A stretch of 64,000 nt of DNA, taken from positions 15,190,001 through 15,254,000 of the forward strand of contig OU612075.1 of NCBI GenBank assembly GCA_914767715.1, given 5' to 3'. A program made the position numbers and the translations under genes. A model generated the notes under the pieces. The model searched no databases and was not told where the DNA came from. It saw only the letters and a program-made list of their open reading frames with translations. Numbering within the stretch: the first letter of the stretch is position 1; the number at the start of each line of letters is the position of its first letter. This DNA comes from Membranipora membranacea. Its lineage: Eukaryota > Bryozoa > Gymnolaemata > Cheilostomatida > Membraniporidae. Below, in pieces: positions 1-13,300 of the stretch.

Positions 1-144
1 CAAATCCACATGTCGCTCAATTACTTGAGGGTCTGGCAACAAAATACTCAAGCTCAAATCAGTATATTGAGCCAATTATGAGGGAATACTAGACGTGATC
101 TCACTTTTAAGCACAGCTAGGTCTGTCCCTGGATGCAGACATAC

Positions 145-3100
145 CTTGAGGCAGCAGCTAGGGCTGTCGCTGTATGTGGACAGATCGCATATCCATCGTT
201 CTCTTTATAACAAGTTCTGATTGTCTCCAGTATTTCATCATCAGTAACCATGGTAACTTCCATAAACCCCTGTATCTATAATGTGAAAGAAGACAATACA
301 AAATACTCGGCCTCCTTTGATTCTGAGTGATCATAATTGTCTGCACCCTTGTCTGTTCCTCCTTGGTAAACCATTTGATGCGACGAACACAAATTGAACA
401 ACAGATCATAAATATGCTCTCTGTTCTACTTTTGTTAGATGACCAAGACAACAGCAATTTGAGGCACATCGAGAAATTTGCAACAGAGAAATTCTGATAA
501 AATCTACCTTCGCCAGTAAGCAAGGGCAGATCAGTGGCCAGCTCTCTCTCTTTGCTTTGTGCCTACAATTCTTTATGTTCTTAATACAGGAGTTGTCTAC
601 CAACATTTGAGGGGAGAACAACTTTGAAAGTCTATATCTATGAAATACATCATGTCATTGATGATGATAAGCTGTTATGTCATCCTGAAAGAGTTTCTTA
701 CCTTGCTCAGAATATCAGAAGGTGTAGACGCTTTCCCTGCTGTCTCATATTCGGACATGAAGTTTCTCACAAGCTCTGTGTCCAGGCCTGACATCAAGTA
801 GAGGACTCTCTCCCAATTCTCAGGGACCTGACAAAAAAATAGTTAAATAAAACATCAAAACTCTTTAGCTACCTGGTTTTTCTGTCAATAATATGTTCAT
901 AATAGGTTTCGTCAAAGTTCTACTGCTGAGCTCGAGGGAGAGCAACTTCTAATTGGATCAAAGTTGATTAAGATCTGGGCAGGGAGTTGATAGTATGTTG
1001 CTATAAGCCGACAACCAGAAGATGCGTTTCCTTACCTGAAGATCAATGGCCGGAGCCAAAGTTTTGATAAGAGTACCGGCAGAGTAGTCGTTCTCTTTCA
1101 CAGCCCTCAGGATAGCATCATTAGTTACTGAGCAGACAATCTTCATAGGTAGACCCATCTCATGGGCGATACAGGCGGCTGGAACAACAATCAAATATTT
1201 GTGAGAAACAAACCAACCTGAAGCGCTATATCAGGTTTTCTGGCTGTAATTGCGATTGTCAAATAAGTGCTCCATGATCTGGCCGATGTGTTAGGAACAG
1301 ATGTAGTTGTGAATCCTTACTTTACTAAAGTTGAATTACAGACCAACATGTGTTCCAAGAGTGTACACTGTAAACTTACCTGTAGCATTGCCAAGTCCTC
1401 CTGAAGGGATAAATTCCAAAGGTTCCTTGTCACCGCATAGCTTCTTTCCCTGAACAACAAAATAGCAGTTTAATGTAACAATAACTCCACAGCTGGTCAT
1501 ATCCTGTTACCGCTCATTTAAAATTATACAAACAGCTGCAACAACAACCCAGTAAAGTGAAGGTTACGGAATGGATAACTCCCAAAAAGTGTACAGTAAA
1601 TAAGATTGTTAGAGTGACATCAGACTCGAATATCGAGATAAAGTGGAGAAAGTGGAACCATTACAGCCACAAGCTGATATATAGTCTGGACACATAGTCT
1701 ATAGACTACCTGGAAGTAAGAGTAGAAGTGCTGAGCTACTGTTATCATCACTCTGCACCAGTTTACAGAGTTTAGAGAGCCGAGATTATACTTCTGAGCA
1801 AACTCAGAATCAAGGAACGCTTTCTTTACCACAGCGTCTGCATCATCAGTGGGACCATCAACTAGAAAACAGACAGAGCATGATTATTACAAAACATCCA
1901 TGAATTGGGTTGATGTAAGCATAGTGGACCTCTGAAGTCTGAATCATTCTCAAAAGCTGTGAGGGATAATGTAAGCGCCAAAAGTTATTATACCCCAGAA
2001 CTGCAGGCACCCAACAAAAGTGGCATTATCATCGTTGTATCAGACTCTTTCTGAGGTAAAAGTTTTCACACAATGAATTATGACAGCAAAATTTATGACC
2101 CCAAATAGTCGTAATGGCCTTGCTGCAAGGTGATAATAAATTATGAATAAGGACAAACCTCGAATAACTTGACAGTTGTCAGCTATGACAGTGGTCATCA
2201 GTAGTTCCTGTACAGGGGATATCCTGTTACGAGGTAACATTACTACTATGTAACATCCCTTTACTACAGACATAGCCTCCAGAGCTGCTGAGCCAGTATC
2301 GCCTGATGTGGCTGAAGTGAGAATAGAAATTAGACTGTCATGGTACGGGGAGAGGAGAAAGGACGTGGCTGTCAAAACAATGTCCTTTGATATAGTAGTC
2401 ATCTCTGGTGCCAAAACCACAATATTAACACAGGATGAAAGGCTCTCATTAGCTGTAAATGGGTGCGTTTCATGGCAAATCATCAGAGTGGGTGCTGCGT
2501 TGCCATTCGTGCCCCCCCCCCCCCCGGCAGCTGAGGAATGTTACTAAAACTAGACGTATAGCTGCATAAAATGTCATACCAATAAGAAATGTTGCAGTAC
2601 TGTTTGCCCTTTTCAAGAAGTATTCCAGTATTCTAGCAGCACAACACATAGAGAGGTCCTTGAATGCGAGTGTTTTGCCATGGTACATCTCCAGCATAAG
2701 CATACCGTTAGATAGTGTTTTGAGGCCTATCGGCTTCTCAGCATCAGGAAAACTTGTAAAAGCAGTGTCAACAATCTCTGTAAAAATATGACAGAGACCA
2801 AATCTGAAACATGTAAAGACTGTCTGTAGCTATCATTCATATAACGTCACATGCACTTATGATATATTTTTACATACACTAGATTTGCAAGCATCATCAG
2901 GATCATCAATCTGAATTTTCAAATCCAGAGTTTATATATGTTGAGTATGTTGTTTGTTATATGCACAATTCTTTTGATATTGATCTTCCCGGTCCGATCT
3001 GAAGAATGGATAATGGATGAAGGAACGCGGCACAACACGAACAGAAGGGATAGCATAGACGTTAAGGTGCTCACCATCCAGTTTATTGGAGGGAATCTCA

Positions 3101-3629
3101 TCTTCTATGAAGAGTTTAGCGACTCGTTTGACGATATCGGGGTAAGATAAATCTTTCCATGACTTTAGAGTGTCCTCAGAGAGATGCGGGATGGACTCTG
3201 GTACAAAAAGGCCGCCATCAGAGGCATAGCCATTCCTAGAAACATCTAAAGCAAATTAAGATGAATGTTGTAATGAAGCACTGATGGAGTGTAAACTACC
3301 GGTCCTATCCTAGAAAGGAGCACCACATACTCTTCCCTAAGGTACCTAAGAACAATTTTTTCCCTCTGTGGTGGCAGAGGGATATTGCAAAAGACAGTAT
3401 CGAGGCGCCTCGATCGTGACTTTTGCAATATCCCTCCGTCCCCACAGAGGGAACAAAGTTGTTCTAAAGGTACCTAACATGCCAAGCAGGCTGAATTATG
3501 TGTTGAGAATGATTAGCTTAGTAGTCTGAATGAACAAAAGGCACCTCTGGAGTCCAATAAAAGGAGGTGAATAAACTTACCCTCAAAGCTGAGTCCAGTA
3601 ATACCACCTCTCGTTGACTGATATTTCAT
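145..3629 (-). CDS. THNSL2: Threonine synthase-like 2 (THNSL2-like), copy 1, 3' end beyond window
   Basis: PLP-dependent fold-type II enzyme. In vertebrates THNSL2 acts as a phospho-lyase on O-phosphothreonine/O-phosphoserine. Minus-strand exons in coding order: 3581-3629, 3075-3245, 2580-2777, 2159-2311, 1710-1861, 1380-1449, 1036-1178, 702-827, 145-269. The last exon lies left of base 1. The start is fixed by the family N-terminus MKYQSTRGG followed by NGYASDGGLFVPE. The PLP-lysine segment AFKDLSM is in exon 3. The SATSGDTGSAA-type phosphate-binding loop opens exon 4, and SGGLGNATG is in exon 6. All junctions are GT-AG and keep frame. Exon lengths equal those of copy 2 except exon 9 (125 versus 131 nt, two codons shorter). 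The key residues are intact, so it looks functional. Intron 1 carries a foldback element. Confidence 0.9.
3340..3473. repeat. Foldback (inverted-repeat) element in intron 1 of THNSL2 copy 1
   Basis: Two arms of about 65 bp are near-perfect reverse complements. The left arm begins AGGTACCTAAGAACAA and contains CCCTCTGTGG and GATATTGCAAAAG. The right arm is their complement and ends AAAGGTACCT. The centre is the palindrome CGAGGCGCCTCG at about 3400-3411. The shape is that of a non-autonomous foldback MITE. It has no coding content, and I could not define a clear target-site duplication. Confidence 0.75.
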
Positions 3630-3944
3630 TGTGTGAATAAATATGTGGGCTTACTAATAATGTTGCAGCTATTCAATCTTTTACACTGACTGCATTCAAA
3701 TTAATATGCTAGCTGTATAGTTTTAGTTAGGCGATATAGTTACTTCGATGAACAGCAAACTAGATCAAACTCGATCTATTCAGCTATAGGACAATTATTA
3801 TTCAGTTGTTTCAGGATTGATAGCTGACCCAAAAGTTTACAGCTGTCAGATACAGCAAGGATAGTAGTATGACAGTATTATTTATACATGTGACCTCATC
3901 AACAGCACATCAAATCAGATGAAACTGAGCATTGGCATATACAT

Positions 3945-4055
3945 AGTTTAAGTGGTCAAACGGTGCAAGATGCTGGTAGAGGCATTTCATTATCAACCAG
4001 TGGTTGATAATGAAATGCCTCTACCAGCATCTTGCACCGTTTGAGCACTTAAACT
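3945..4055. mobile_element. Foldback MITE, Mutator-like, family 1 copy 1
   Basis: The 111-bp sequence is an almost perfect inverted repeat. It starts AGTTTAAGTGGTCAAACGG and ends with the complement, CCGTTTGAGCACTTAAACT. The two halves meet around CAACCAGTGGTTG. The 10-bp word GCATATACAT lies directly to the left (3935-3944) and again on the right (4057-4066), as a target-site duplication of the 9-11 bp size typical of Mutator-like elements. The element at 40579-40708 shares the terminal sequence and the inner GCATTTCATTATCAACCA. Confidence 0.8.
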
Positions 4056-4266
4056 AGCATATACATGACAAGTTCCTGACACCTCCAGATTAAAAACAGA
4101 ATATCAAGCATTTGTATCATGTAATACTAACAGATACAAGGGCAAGTCTATAGATGAGACAATAAATGGTGTTATTTGTTTAGACTGTGCGGCCTGGGAC
4201 ATATGATTGTTAGAACAAAAATGATATAGCTAATACGTAATTTCTAGAGTTTTTTGTGTGAAAAGG

Positions 4267-4293
4267 TATAGATAGATAGATAGATAGATAGAT
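4267..4293. repeat. (GATA)n microsatellite
   Basis: Six or so perfect tandem copies of the tetranucleotide GATA lie in the spacer between the THNSL2 genes. Confidence 0.9.
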
Positions 4294-4611
4294 CACAAAG
4301 TTTGTGAATGTCGTTTTGGTATGACTTGTATATAATGACTGTACTGCTTATGTATTATTATTATAGTCATATACTTGGCTGCTGTCCTGATGAAAGGAAA
4401 TTTGGAAAAACCAGACCACCTAGTTAGACATGCTTATCAAATTTATGTATGGTAATAGCCTTGTCAAGCTATGTTCTGTTCTGGGGCGGGAGGGACACTA
4501 CATAATAAAGTTTCTGGGGGTGGGCTAGTTCAAGAGTTCAGTATCTCACCATGAAAAATTCACAGTAGGACTGTTTTAATCAATGATACATTGAGTTTAG
4601 TTTTATTTCTA

Positions 4612-4617
4612 TTAATT
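4612..4617 (-). promoter_or_regulatory. Poly(A) signal AATAAA for THNSL2 copy 2
   Basis: The plus strand reads TTTATT, i.e. AATAAA on the minus strand, about 155 bp downstream of the stop codon of THNSL2 copy 2. Position and sequence fit a canonical polyadenylation signal. Confidence 0.5.
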
Positions 4618-4770
4618 TCTAGTATTAACTGTATCAAAAGAACGATATAATGAAAATTTATGTGTCCTATGATTCTCCTGTGGCAGTATCATTCAACTGC
4701 TTGATCCAACACTTTTATCACGTAATTGATCTTTAGGTGACATAATACTCTTTAGTAAATATAGTTCTCC

Positions 4771-7700
4771 TCACAGAAATGACGAGCTCCTCTCTGTCAT
4801 TTTAATGACCAACTGTTTGAGTTTCTCATACCAGTCATCGTCTGCCTCCCAGTCTACATAAGCTGACTTCTTCTCTCTCAGTTCTGTCAGCAGGTCGCGA
4901 CCTTTCCAGTCTACTCCTGACTTTACTATACTCTCGCTGAACTTCTCTGGGGAGGCAACTCCAAGTAATACTGAGGAATGCTTTTCTTTGTCAGCGTGTC
5001 TGAAAATAGCAAATATATGAAATCATCATTGTGTACAGCTCAGTTTAAATTAGTCTGAGCAGCATTTGCCACTATCTTTCAACCACTAGTACCAAGTCGT
5101 TAGGCCTTATTACCACGAGTAATGGTCACTTGCACACATAAAGATTGGCCTATCAGGAGGATTGTATCTGATCCGACTAGCATCAGGAGTTCAGGTGGGA
5201 TTCTGAGTAGCACACGATGAATGCTTTTTACTTTCATATCTAGAAAAAAAATCTCACAGCAGACACGGACAGAAGCTGACCAGACATACCTGAGGGCGGC
5301 TGCGAGGCCTGTTGCTGTATGGGGACAGATCCCATAGCTGTCGTTCTGCTGATAACATGACTTAATGGTCTCCAGGATTTCATCATCTGATATCAGCATG
5401 ACATCAATAATCTCTTTCACCTGCAAGAAAGTTTCATACAGCAAAGTAAGCTAGTGAAGATCTTAATAAACGATGACAAGGAAGAGACAATCGATCCCTC
5501 GACAACATTCCACATAAGGAAAGCCCCAATAAAATTATTAGTTTTGATCTTTTATTATTCACCAAAAGAAACATATAAGGCATGGAAGCTGAGTATCGAA
5601 TACTTACTTTATTTAGGAGGTCTGTAGGTAAGCTGGCCTTGCCCTCCACCTCATAGTCAGACATTGTCTTCTTTACTAGAGCAACGTCTCCCCCAGACAC
5701 AGCGTAAATAATTCTCTCAAAATTATACGGAACCTGTCAACCAAAATATCAACTAATTCAATAAATCCTGACTCAAAATATTATATGCATATATTTCACT
5801 CATTGAAGTAACAATGAGTTTGCGGATTGTGGCCCAATGATATGTAATCAGAATGTTAGTTAATGCCATAGAGTTATAATAACTCCATGGTTAAAGCAGT
5901 AAGATATTGACAGTTTTGCTCAGCATATTGGAGTTATGTTCTCTTTCTGCAAAGTAAGGCAACTCTAGAGTTAGGATAATACCAGGTAGTTTGGGAATTA
6001 CTCTCTGCTATCATGGGGGGCGCTGCTGACACTCACCTGAATATTCATAGCTGGAGCTATTGACAGATTGAGTTCCCCGACTGAGTAATCATTATCGTGT
6101 ACAGTCCTCATTAATGCATCATTGGTTACTGAGCAGACGACCTTGACTGGCAGTCCCATCTCATGAGCGATGCAGGCCGCTGAAAAATATAATCTATCTG
6201 TTTCTGTTTGGAATATTAATGAGCAGCAAACTATGTCAGTATCTAAATTTCACACTATGATTTCATAGGTGGCACTTAAACATTTATAAGGTTAACTATG
6301 CGCATAATGTCATGCTAACTGCAGATAGAACTGCCAATTGCAACCACTAAGGACAAACACACGCTGGAAAATATTTTTTAAAGGATTTTCACTGACAATT
6401 TCCATGGCCCATAGACATAAAAACTTGGTGAGAGTAAAAACAAAGAAGTCAACGCGGACTTTTGGGAGCACACTGCCTGAGATATCAGGACAACAAGTTT
6501 AGTTTGTCATACCTGTGGCATTGCCAAGACCTCCTGTCGGAACAAATTCAACTGGTTCCTTTTCCTGGCACAGCTTCTTCCCCTACAATTAGGATAGGAA
6601 AGCACACTTAAACGCTATATACAACATGTTAAGTGTTATAAAAGAGGTAGTTGGGTATTTTGGGGCAAAAAAATGAACAAGCAAACACGATCGATTTGAA
6701 CTGAATGACATCATTATCAGGTACATGAACCGGAACTCTGCCGGCTGAAAAACAAGGCACATTATGTTGGCCTGATTTCAGATTTTTGGTTGATCTATGT
6801 AGATGATGTGGGTATGTATGATGTGCTGATGGCATGGTGCCAGAACGCAATTATAATCAGATCAAGGTTGTTTGCAGCTTCATAGCCTACCTGGAAATAT
6901 GCATAAAAGTGAAAGGCCATCTGTACCATCATCCTACACCAGTTGACAGAGTTAAGAGATCCCAGATTATACTTATCAGCGAACTCTGCATCCATAAACA
7001 ACCTCTTGATGGGCATGTCAGTGTCATCGGAGGAGCCGTCAGCTAAGTAAAGATTAGATGATAAATATGTCTATATAATTTGATATTATGCAACGCATGG
7101 TAATGTGACAGCAAGGCTGTCAAAGAAGAGATATGCTGGTATTTTACATCCAAGCACAGATCTGGTATAAAATTATCAAAATAACAGGCACTGACAGACT
7201 TGAGTAAGGTTTAAATTAACTATGGAAAACTATAGCAGCTAAATTGCTCTGATCCTAAGTAAATGAGACAAGTGATATGTGTGTAGTATGTTAGACCAAG
7301 TTTGGTCTATTTGCCTGAAAACTAGAAAAAGGGGAGAAACTCTGAATGCAGGAAAATGGACCTAAATTGGTCTAATGGTATGTATACCTCTGACTACTTG
7401 ACAGTTATCAGCCACTACAGTGGTCATCTGAAGTTCTTGTACAGCAGATATCCTGTCACGAGGTAGTATTACTACTATATTACATCTCTGTACAGCTGAG
7501 ACAGCTTGTAGTGCTGATGACCCTGTATCTCCTGAGGTTGCTGAAAACAGAACATATGGTACAAATATCCGGATTTTAAAAGATTTGAAAAGCTGCTTAT
7601 TTATGCTTATGGCGGATTCATGCAAATTGGGGATATGATAATCCAGATTATAAACCGAAAAACCATATGACGAACCGGGTTATGATTCTATAGGAATTGG

Positions 7701-8692
7701 GAAGGGGCGATTCTAATGGTCATTTTGTCAGCGCAGGACACTGGTTTGTAAATCCTATATCTAATGCTGGTTATATTGTTCGTGAGTAAGAATATGGGAT
7801 AAATCCACAAGTGTTAACGTTGTGCAACAATGTCCAACTATTTTATTATTACGCTGCAGAAAACAATGACGACAACTTTTGAGAGGACTGTAGACTTTGT
7901 AAGAGCTGAGAGTTGAATTATATATGACCCACTTACCTATGAGCAGGTTGACAGTGCTTTCAGCTCTCTCTAGAAAGAAGTCCAAGATCTGAGCTGCACA
8001 CGTCATGGAGAGATCCTTGAAAGCCATTGACCTGCCGTGGTACATCTCCATCATGAGCATGCCGTTACTCAGTGTTTTATGTACTATTGGGTTCTTAGCG
8101 TCGGGAAAACTTTGGAACGCAACATCAATAATACCTGTAAAACATTCAGAAATCCAACCTCGCTTGATAAAATTAGGGATAGAAAAAAAGTATTCTGACA
8201 GTAAGATAGTATTGACAATGATATCATGATCAGGTGTATATTTATGGTATATGTATAGTGCTCACCTTCCAGTTTATCGGAGGGAATCTCATCTTCTATG
8301 AAGATGTTAGCTATTCGTTTGACGATATCAGGGTAGGATAAATCCTTCCATGACTGTAGAGTGGCGTCGGATAGATGCGGTATGGACTCTGGCATGAACA
8401 TACCGCCATCGGAGGCGTAGCCACTTCGTACAACATCTGATAAAGAAGTTGATCTTAACATATACAATATAAACTAGGGGAGAAAATAAGACTACATTGA
8501 CAACATTATGGTACATATCAAGTCTAATTAAGCACTAATGTCTAAAATCATATTCCATGAATACAACAATTCTGAGCAATGTGAATTTCTGTGTGGCAGT
8601 GCTTCTGCTCAAGCTGCCTTTGTGTGATTCTAATAACACCAACCTTCAAAACTAAGTCCAGACACACCACCTCGAGTAGACTGATACTTCAT
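4771..8692 (-). CDS. THNSL2: Threonine synthase-like 2 (THNSL2-like), copy 2, complete
   Basis: Complete ten-exon gene, 473 residues (vertebrate THNSL2 is close to 480). Exons in coding order: 8644-8692, 8266-8436, 7937-8134, 7388-7540, 6891-7042, 6513-6582, 6037-6179, 5608-5733, 5290-5420, 4771-4999; they sum to 1422 nt with frame kept throughout. The start MKYQSTRGG is the conserved family N-terminus. The Schiff-base lysine is Lys113 in SMAFKDLSM, the glycine-rich loop reads ATSGDTGSSA, and TGGLGNATG follows. The last exon ends with a charged helix and TGA. Intron positions and phases match copy 1, so the pair arose by tandem duplication after the introns were in place. A role in O-phosphothreonine or phosphoserine breakdown is inferred from the family. 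Confidence 0.93.
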
Positions 8693-10333
8693 GATGACTT
8701 GTGCTCAGTGGTGAACTCACAGACAACGTGATCTTATTACGATATAATATCTGCAGAATGGATGCTGCAGCTAGTTGTCCAATCAGAGAATTTTAGAAAG
8801 CCTCATATGCTGACCTCCCCATACAGCCTTACTGATCACACGATAGGCTCACATTAATCAATGTCATCAAGGAGTGAGTGAGGCATGTGACAGATGCTCT
8901 ATATGCAGGCTAGATACTACAGTTGTGTGCCTGCAGAATTACAAATTACAACCCAGCAGACCAAAACTTTCAATAATGTTATTCAGAATTCCACAAATGT
9001 TATGAATGTATAATTCACTACCAAACAATAATCGCCAACAAACAAACAATCGACAACAAAGCTCTGAAATGCAAAGCTCATGCTGTGCAATTCAGTAAAC
9101 AATAATAGAAGTTTGCAAAGTAGCTATCTTGCAGTTTTGTATGCATCTTTCACACTGATTTTCCTGTTTAAGGCACGCCAGAACATTGACAAAATAATGG
9201 TCTATAAAGCCTCATCGTTATCAAAACTATGTTAAACAGGATGACGTCTCAACCAGAAACTCGGAAAAAATGGGGATTGAACCCATATCGCCCTCTTCAA
9301 CTGTCTACTGAGCCACGGGAATAATGTTTGTGAAGGGCAGGAAAATTAGTGAGATGATATTTGATTAAGGTTTGTGTATGGTATTAGATTTTAGATCTTT
9401 CACACTGATTTTGCTCCCCCCTTTTATATTAACTGACTCCCTTACTTGTGGCTCCCATTCAGTTGCAGTTTGAAATCTATAGGTATTAAAAAAGTGTCAG
9501 TTAGCAGTGAAATGTGCCTCATCAAACAATTATTCCAAAGAGTGGAAATACCTGATTGACATAATTGATAAAATTAAGTACTTACATAAAAGCCTTGCTC
9601 ATTTGTCTATTGAATAAACCCTATGCTAATACTCTAACTTTCTCCAAACAGTAAATTTCAAGGATTGAGTAAATGAAATTTTATTGAGAAACTATCCGTA
9701 GCAGATGGGATTTGCATGGCCAAGAATCTTGCAGTAAGCTGGATCAGAAGCATTAATCACAGCTCAGAAGTTACATGAAATCACACAATATTCCAAACTT
9801 TGCCAAATGCTAAAGAGGAGAGGATATTTGGGTGATTTTTGTGATCTTGAGAAAACCGATACGGGTATAAAGGGTGTAATAATTATGGTAATAATACTGC
9901 TATCAAAATATCTAATAAGGCCGTTATTTATACCTTAAAATTCTGTAACGGGATAAAATATTGTATATCTCTTTCTCATCACAAAATGGTGAATATGTTA
10001 AATATTATGGTTTTTGCCAAACATGTACGGAGTATTGATACCACTCAGTGGAGCCTACTCATCAACTCATATTAATAGATGTTCAACTATAGTATTCCAA
10101 AACTGTAAATATAAGCTCCAGTAAGCACAGAAATCATAGTCCTGATTTCATATAAACAAAAGTTTGTCAACTTTGAGTGAATGAAATGTCATTGCATCGC
10201 AAGTCACAGATCATTATACAGCTATCCATACATAGCTAGCGTGATCTCGGATATGCAGATATAACGAGAAGGACAATGAATCGTAGTTTATATTGTGGCA
10301 CCAGTTATATGTAGAGTTGCTTTCCTCCGTTGC
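8693..10333. other. Intergenic region upstream of THNSL2 copy 2
   Basis: No coding sequence is recognisable. The right flank of THNSL2 copy 2 must hold its promoter, but I see no clear TATA box. A decayed tRNA-like segment lies at 9258-9318. A phrase of about 20 bp (ATCTTTCACACTGATTTT) occurs twice, near 9144 and 9395, suggesting remnants of one dispersed repeat. Confidence 0.5.
9258..9318 (-). repeat. tRNA-like segment, probable SINE head
   Basis: Read on the minus strand, it shows an A-box-like GTGGCTCAGTAGACAG and a B-box-like GGGTTCAATCCC at tRNA spacing. The acceptor stem cannot be completed. This is more likely the RNA polymerase III promoter head of a degenerate SINE than a working tRNA. 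Confidence 0.45.
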
Positions 10334-13300
10334 TCAACCTTCTGCCTTAGATGCTCGTAGTTTCTCAAAGGCATTCAGTTGTGGTTTCTCAGGAGCGACA
10401 TCTTTGATGTACCATTTGCCGTTAACTTGCATATGCAGTGGAGAGATAGCAGTGACAGGCCTATTGAAAATAAGAACAAGAAACCATGACTCATCACTTT
10501 CATAATCAGTGACAACTCTATTCAGTCTTGATGCAAATAAGCGCTGACAGCACAATAAATTTTTATATATACGTAGTGAAGAGGATTCAACTTTTGGCAG
10601 ACAACCAATGTGGTGATGAAAACAAGACAATAATAATGATCAGGAACATAATTTTCTTTAGCTAAGAGGGCACAAGCTCAGGTAGTCAAAGTCGTGCTCA
10701 GACGGATGCCAGTACGTGTTTGTAGCATTACATTATAAAACATACAATTTATTTCATTTTCATTGAAAAGGCTACAAACGCACACTTGCAGCAGTCTGAA
10801 CACTTAAAGTAAGGCTCAGGTAGCCTCAGCAACTGTAAAGCAACTGATACTTAGGCATCACAGCAAACCTTACTATTTTAACATTAGACAGCATAATGGA
10901 ACTAACCTGTATATCTCTTTAGCAGAGATTTTATCATACATAAACAGAATGATAAGAGAGAATATGACGACAGTCATGATGACATTAGGTATGATCAGGA
11001 TACAGTAGGCTAACGGCTTACTCATGTAGATATTATTTGTGCCTAAAAACACAGAACATATACGAATACAACATACCTATATACCCTATAGGAGCTTAAT
11101 TTAGCTAGAGTTTAATTTCGCTACTATGGTAAGTTTAATTTAAGATACACTAAATTCCGCTAGTAGGCTTACTAGCAAAAATTTAAATAAAATGTACAAG
11201 CTGGGAATCGAACCCAGGGCATAACCCCCCATCTGATTGCAAGGCAGACACTTAGACCACTACACCACACTGCCTTGAATGCATAGGAAATGTGTATTCC
11301 TGTATAACTGTACATTTTTTATGAAACTGAGTGGTGTTTATTGCTTAGGAAGTAATTTCCGCTATCATACAATTTCGCTACTTGGGCAAAAACGCGAAAA
11401 GCGAATCCTAAATGCCGCGAAAACTAAACTCTTATAGGGTAATTCTAAAACTGCATTTACATTGCTGATTTTTCCATAAGATCTTTTAGTTAGATTTTCA
11501 TTTATATAAAATAGCAATCTGAAAAAATAATCTGACTAAAAAATCCAATGTAAATGCATCTTGAACGTGAGAATCCATTATCGATACTTGACAGATTGGC
11601 TCATGACAAGAATTAAAACGAGTCTTTGAGAAATGAAAAAATATTTATAGTTGTCTGCTCATTGAAATTGTTGAGACAACTACCAACCCGCAATTATAAA
11701 GTAATGGAATACAGACTAGATATAAGTTGAGAGAGCTATGCACTTTGATCTCAGTACCTAGTTTACTTCTATTGTAGAACATAGCCTCAGGTTTATTTCT
11801 GTCAAAGTAAAAGCCATCATAAGATCTCCATTTTATATCTTTATGAACTCCCAGCTCATCTGTATCAGCATCATATGATGTTGGTGTGTAGGTAGTTGAC
11901 GTGTCATTCTGTAAAATCATTTAAAAATATTATTTGAAAAGATAAAAACATAGACCAACTTGAATGAATTTAAAATTTGAATGATACTAAATAGATTCTA
12001 TGAAGGCTCAAAACCAGTTTGGACAATAATTTGGTGATTTTTTTTGTCGTTCAAACAAGAGAGGCAACTGAATTGAATTTTTTTCTATGTTATGGCTACT
12101 TGTGTAGATCTAGATGTCTAGTCAGAATAGATGACTGAGACAGAGATAAGATCTGAGCTACTTACCACAGAGCAGCAGGATCGGAGAAAGTTGTGAGGAT
12201 ACTTGACTAATTTTTTGTCCGCAGTTTCGACGGGCGCATCCGGATTAGAGCATCTAATGGCCGAACACTATAAACAGCAAATCACCAAAAAATCAGTTAC
12301 GCATAACTGATTATTTATAGTACATTGTTACTTCAAATTGTTACGTTTTAAATACTAAGAAAAATACAGACAAGATAAATCAGGACTAAACAGCATCCAA
12401 AATTACAGCAATATTTTATTTTATTTGATGTATACATATGTAACTACATCAGAGACTATAATCTCTGATTACATCATATCCAATGACACTCGCCTAAATC
12501 AAAACGTAAAAAAATGGTGCCATGCTACATAAATAAGCTTAGGTTGAACATACAGCAAATAATTACCGCAACAAATGTTTTGAGTAATATGAAACCATAA
12601 ACATATATAATATAATATAGATATATTCTATTATATTATATATGTTTATGGTTGAAACACATATTGATGCAGTTAATAGAGTGTTACTTTACTCTCCAGT
12701 AAATTTCGGTCATGTACTGTGCAAGGCTGTGTGAGACTTGGATAAATCTAAACTCCAAGCTAAACACAACAGACAGATATTATGTTAATGGTTATCTTAG
12801 CAGATGTGAGTGATTTCTTTTGCTGTTTGCGTTTGGTGCACTGGGATTTAACTAGAATTAAATTCCCAATTGAATTGAGTACCTTAGTGTATTAATACAT
12901 TGGATCGTATTCAAAGCAACGAAATACAAAATTTAGCAAAATGAATAACATTCCAGCAATCTAGTCTAAATATATAATATATGCCCTGCAGACATAATTC
13001 TGCTATGCTTTACAACAATTCAACTTGTGTAATTTTTTAATATAGTTATATAAATTTGAATGGTGATGGGAAATAGTGATGTTAATGCGAACGAACCATG
13101 GAAAAACCATGTTAAAGTAGCTTTGATTCAAGAGGGAAATGTAATATATAAAAGTTTAGATTTTAAATCAACTTCAGCAAGTAAACGGGTCAAGTCAGTT
13201 GACAGGAAGAGTGATTTGGACAGGGAAATAAATCGTTCAACGCAAGGGAGCAAAAAATATCTGAGATCTGCATACATTGAGTGTATTATACCGGTAGGAA

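Larger units (their letters stand above)
3630..4770. other. Intergenic region between the two THNSL2 copies
   Basis: This stretch holds no coding sequence. It contains the upstream side of THNSL2 copy 1 (right after 3629), a foldback MITE at 3945-4055, a short GATA microsatellite, and the 3' flank of copy 2 with its poly(A) signal at 4612-4617. Confidence 0.6.

Noticed and set aside
11200-11274. Functional tRNA-Ala gene
   Set aside because: The acceptor stem does not pair and an anticodon-stem pair is mismatched. It is kept only as a tRNA-like sequence.
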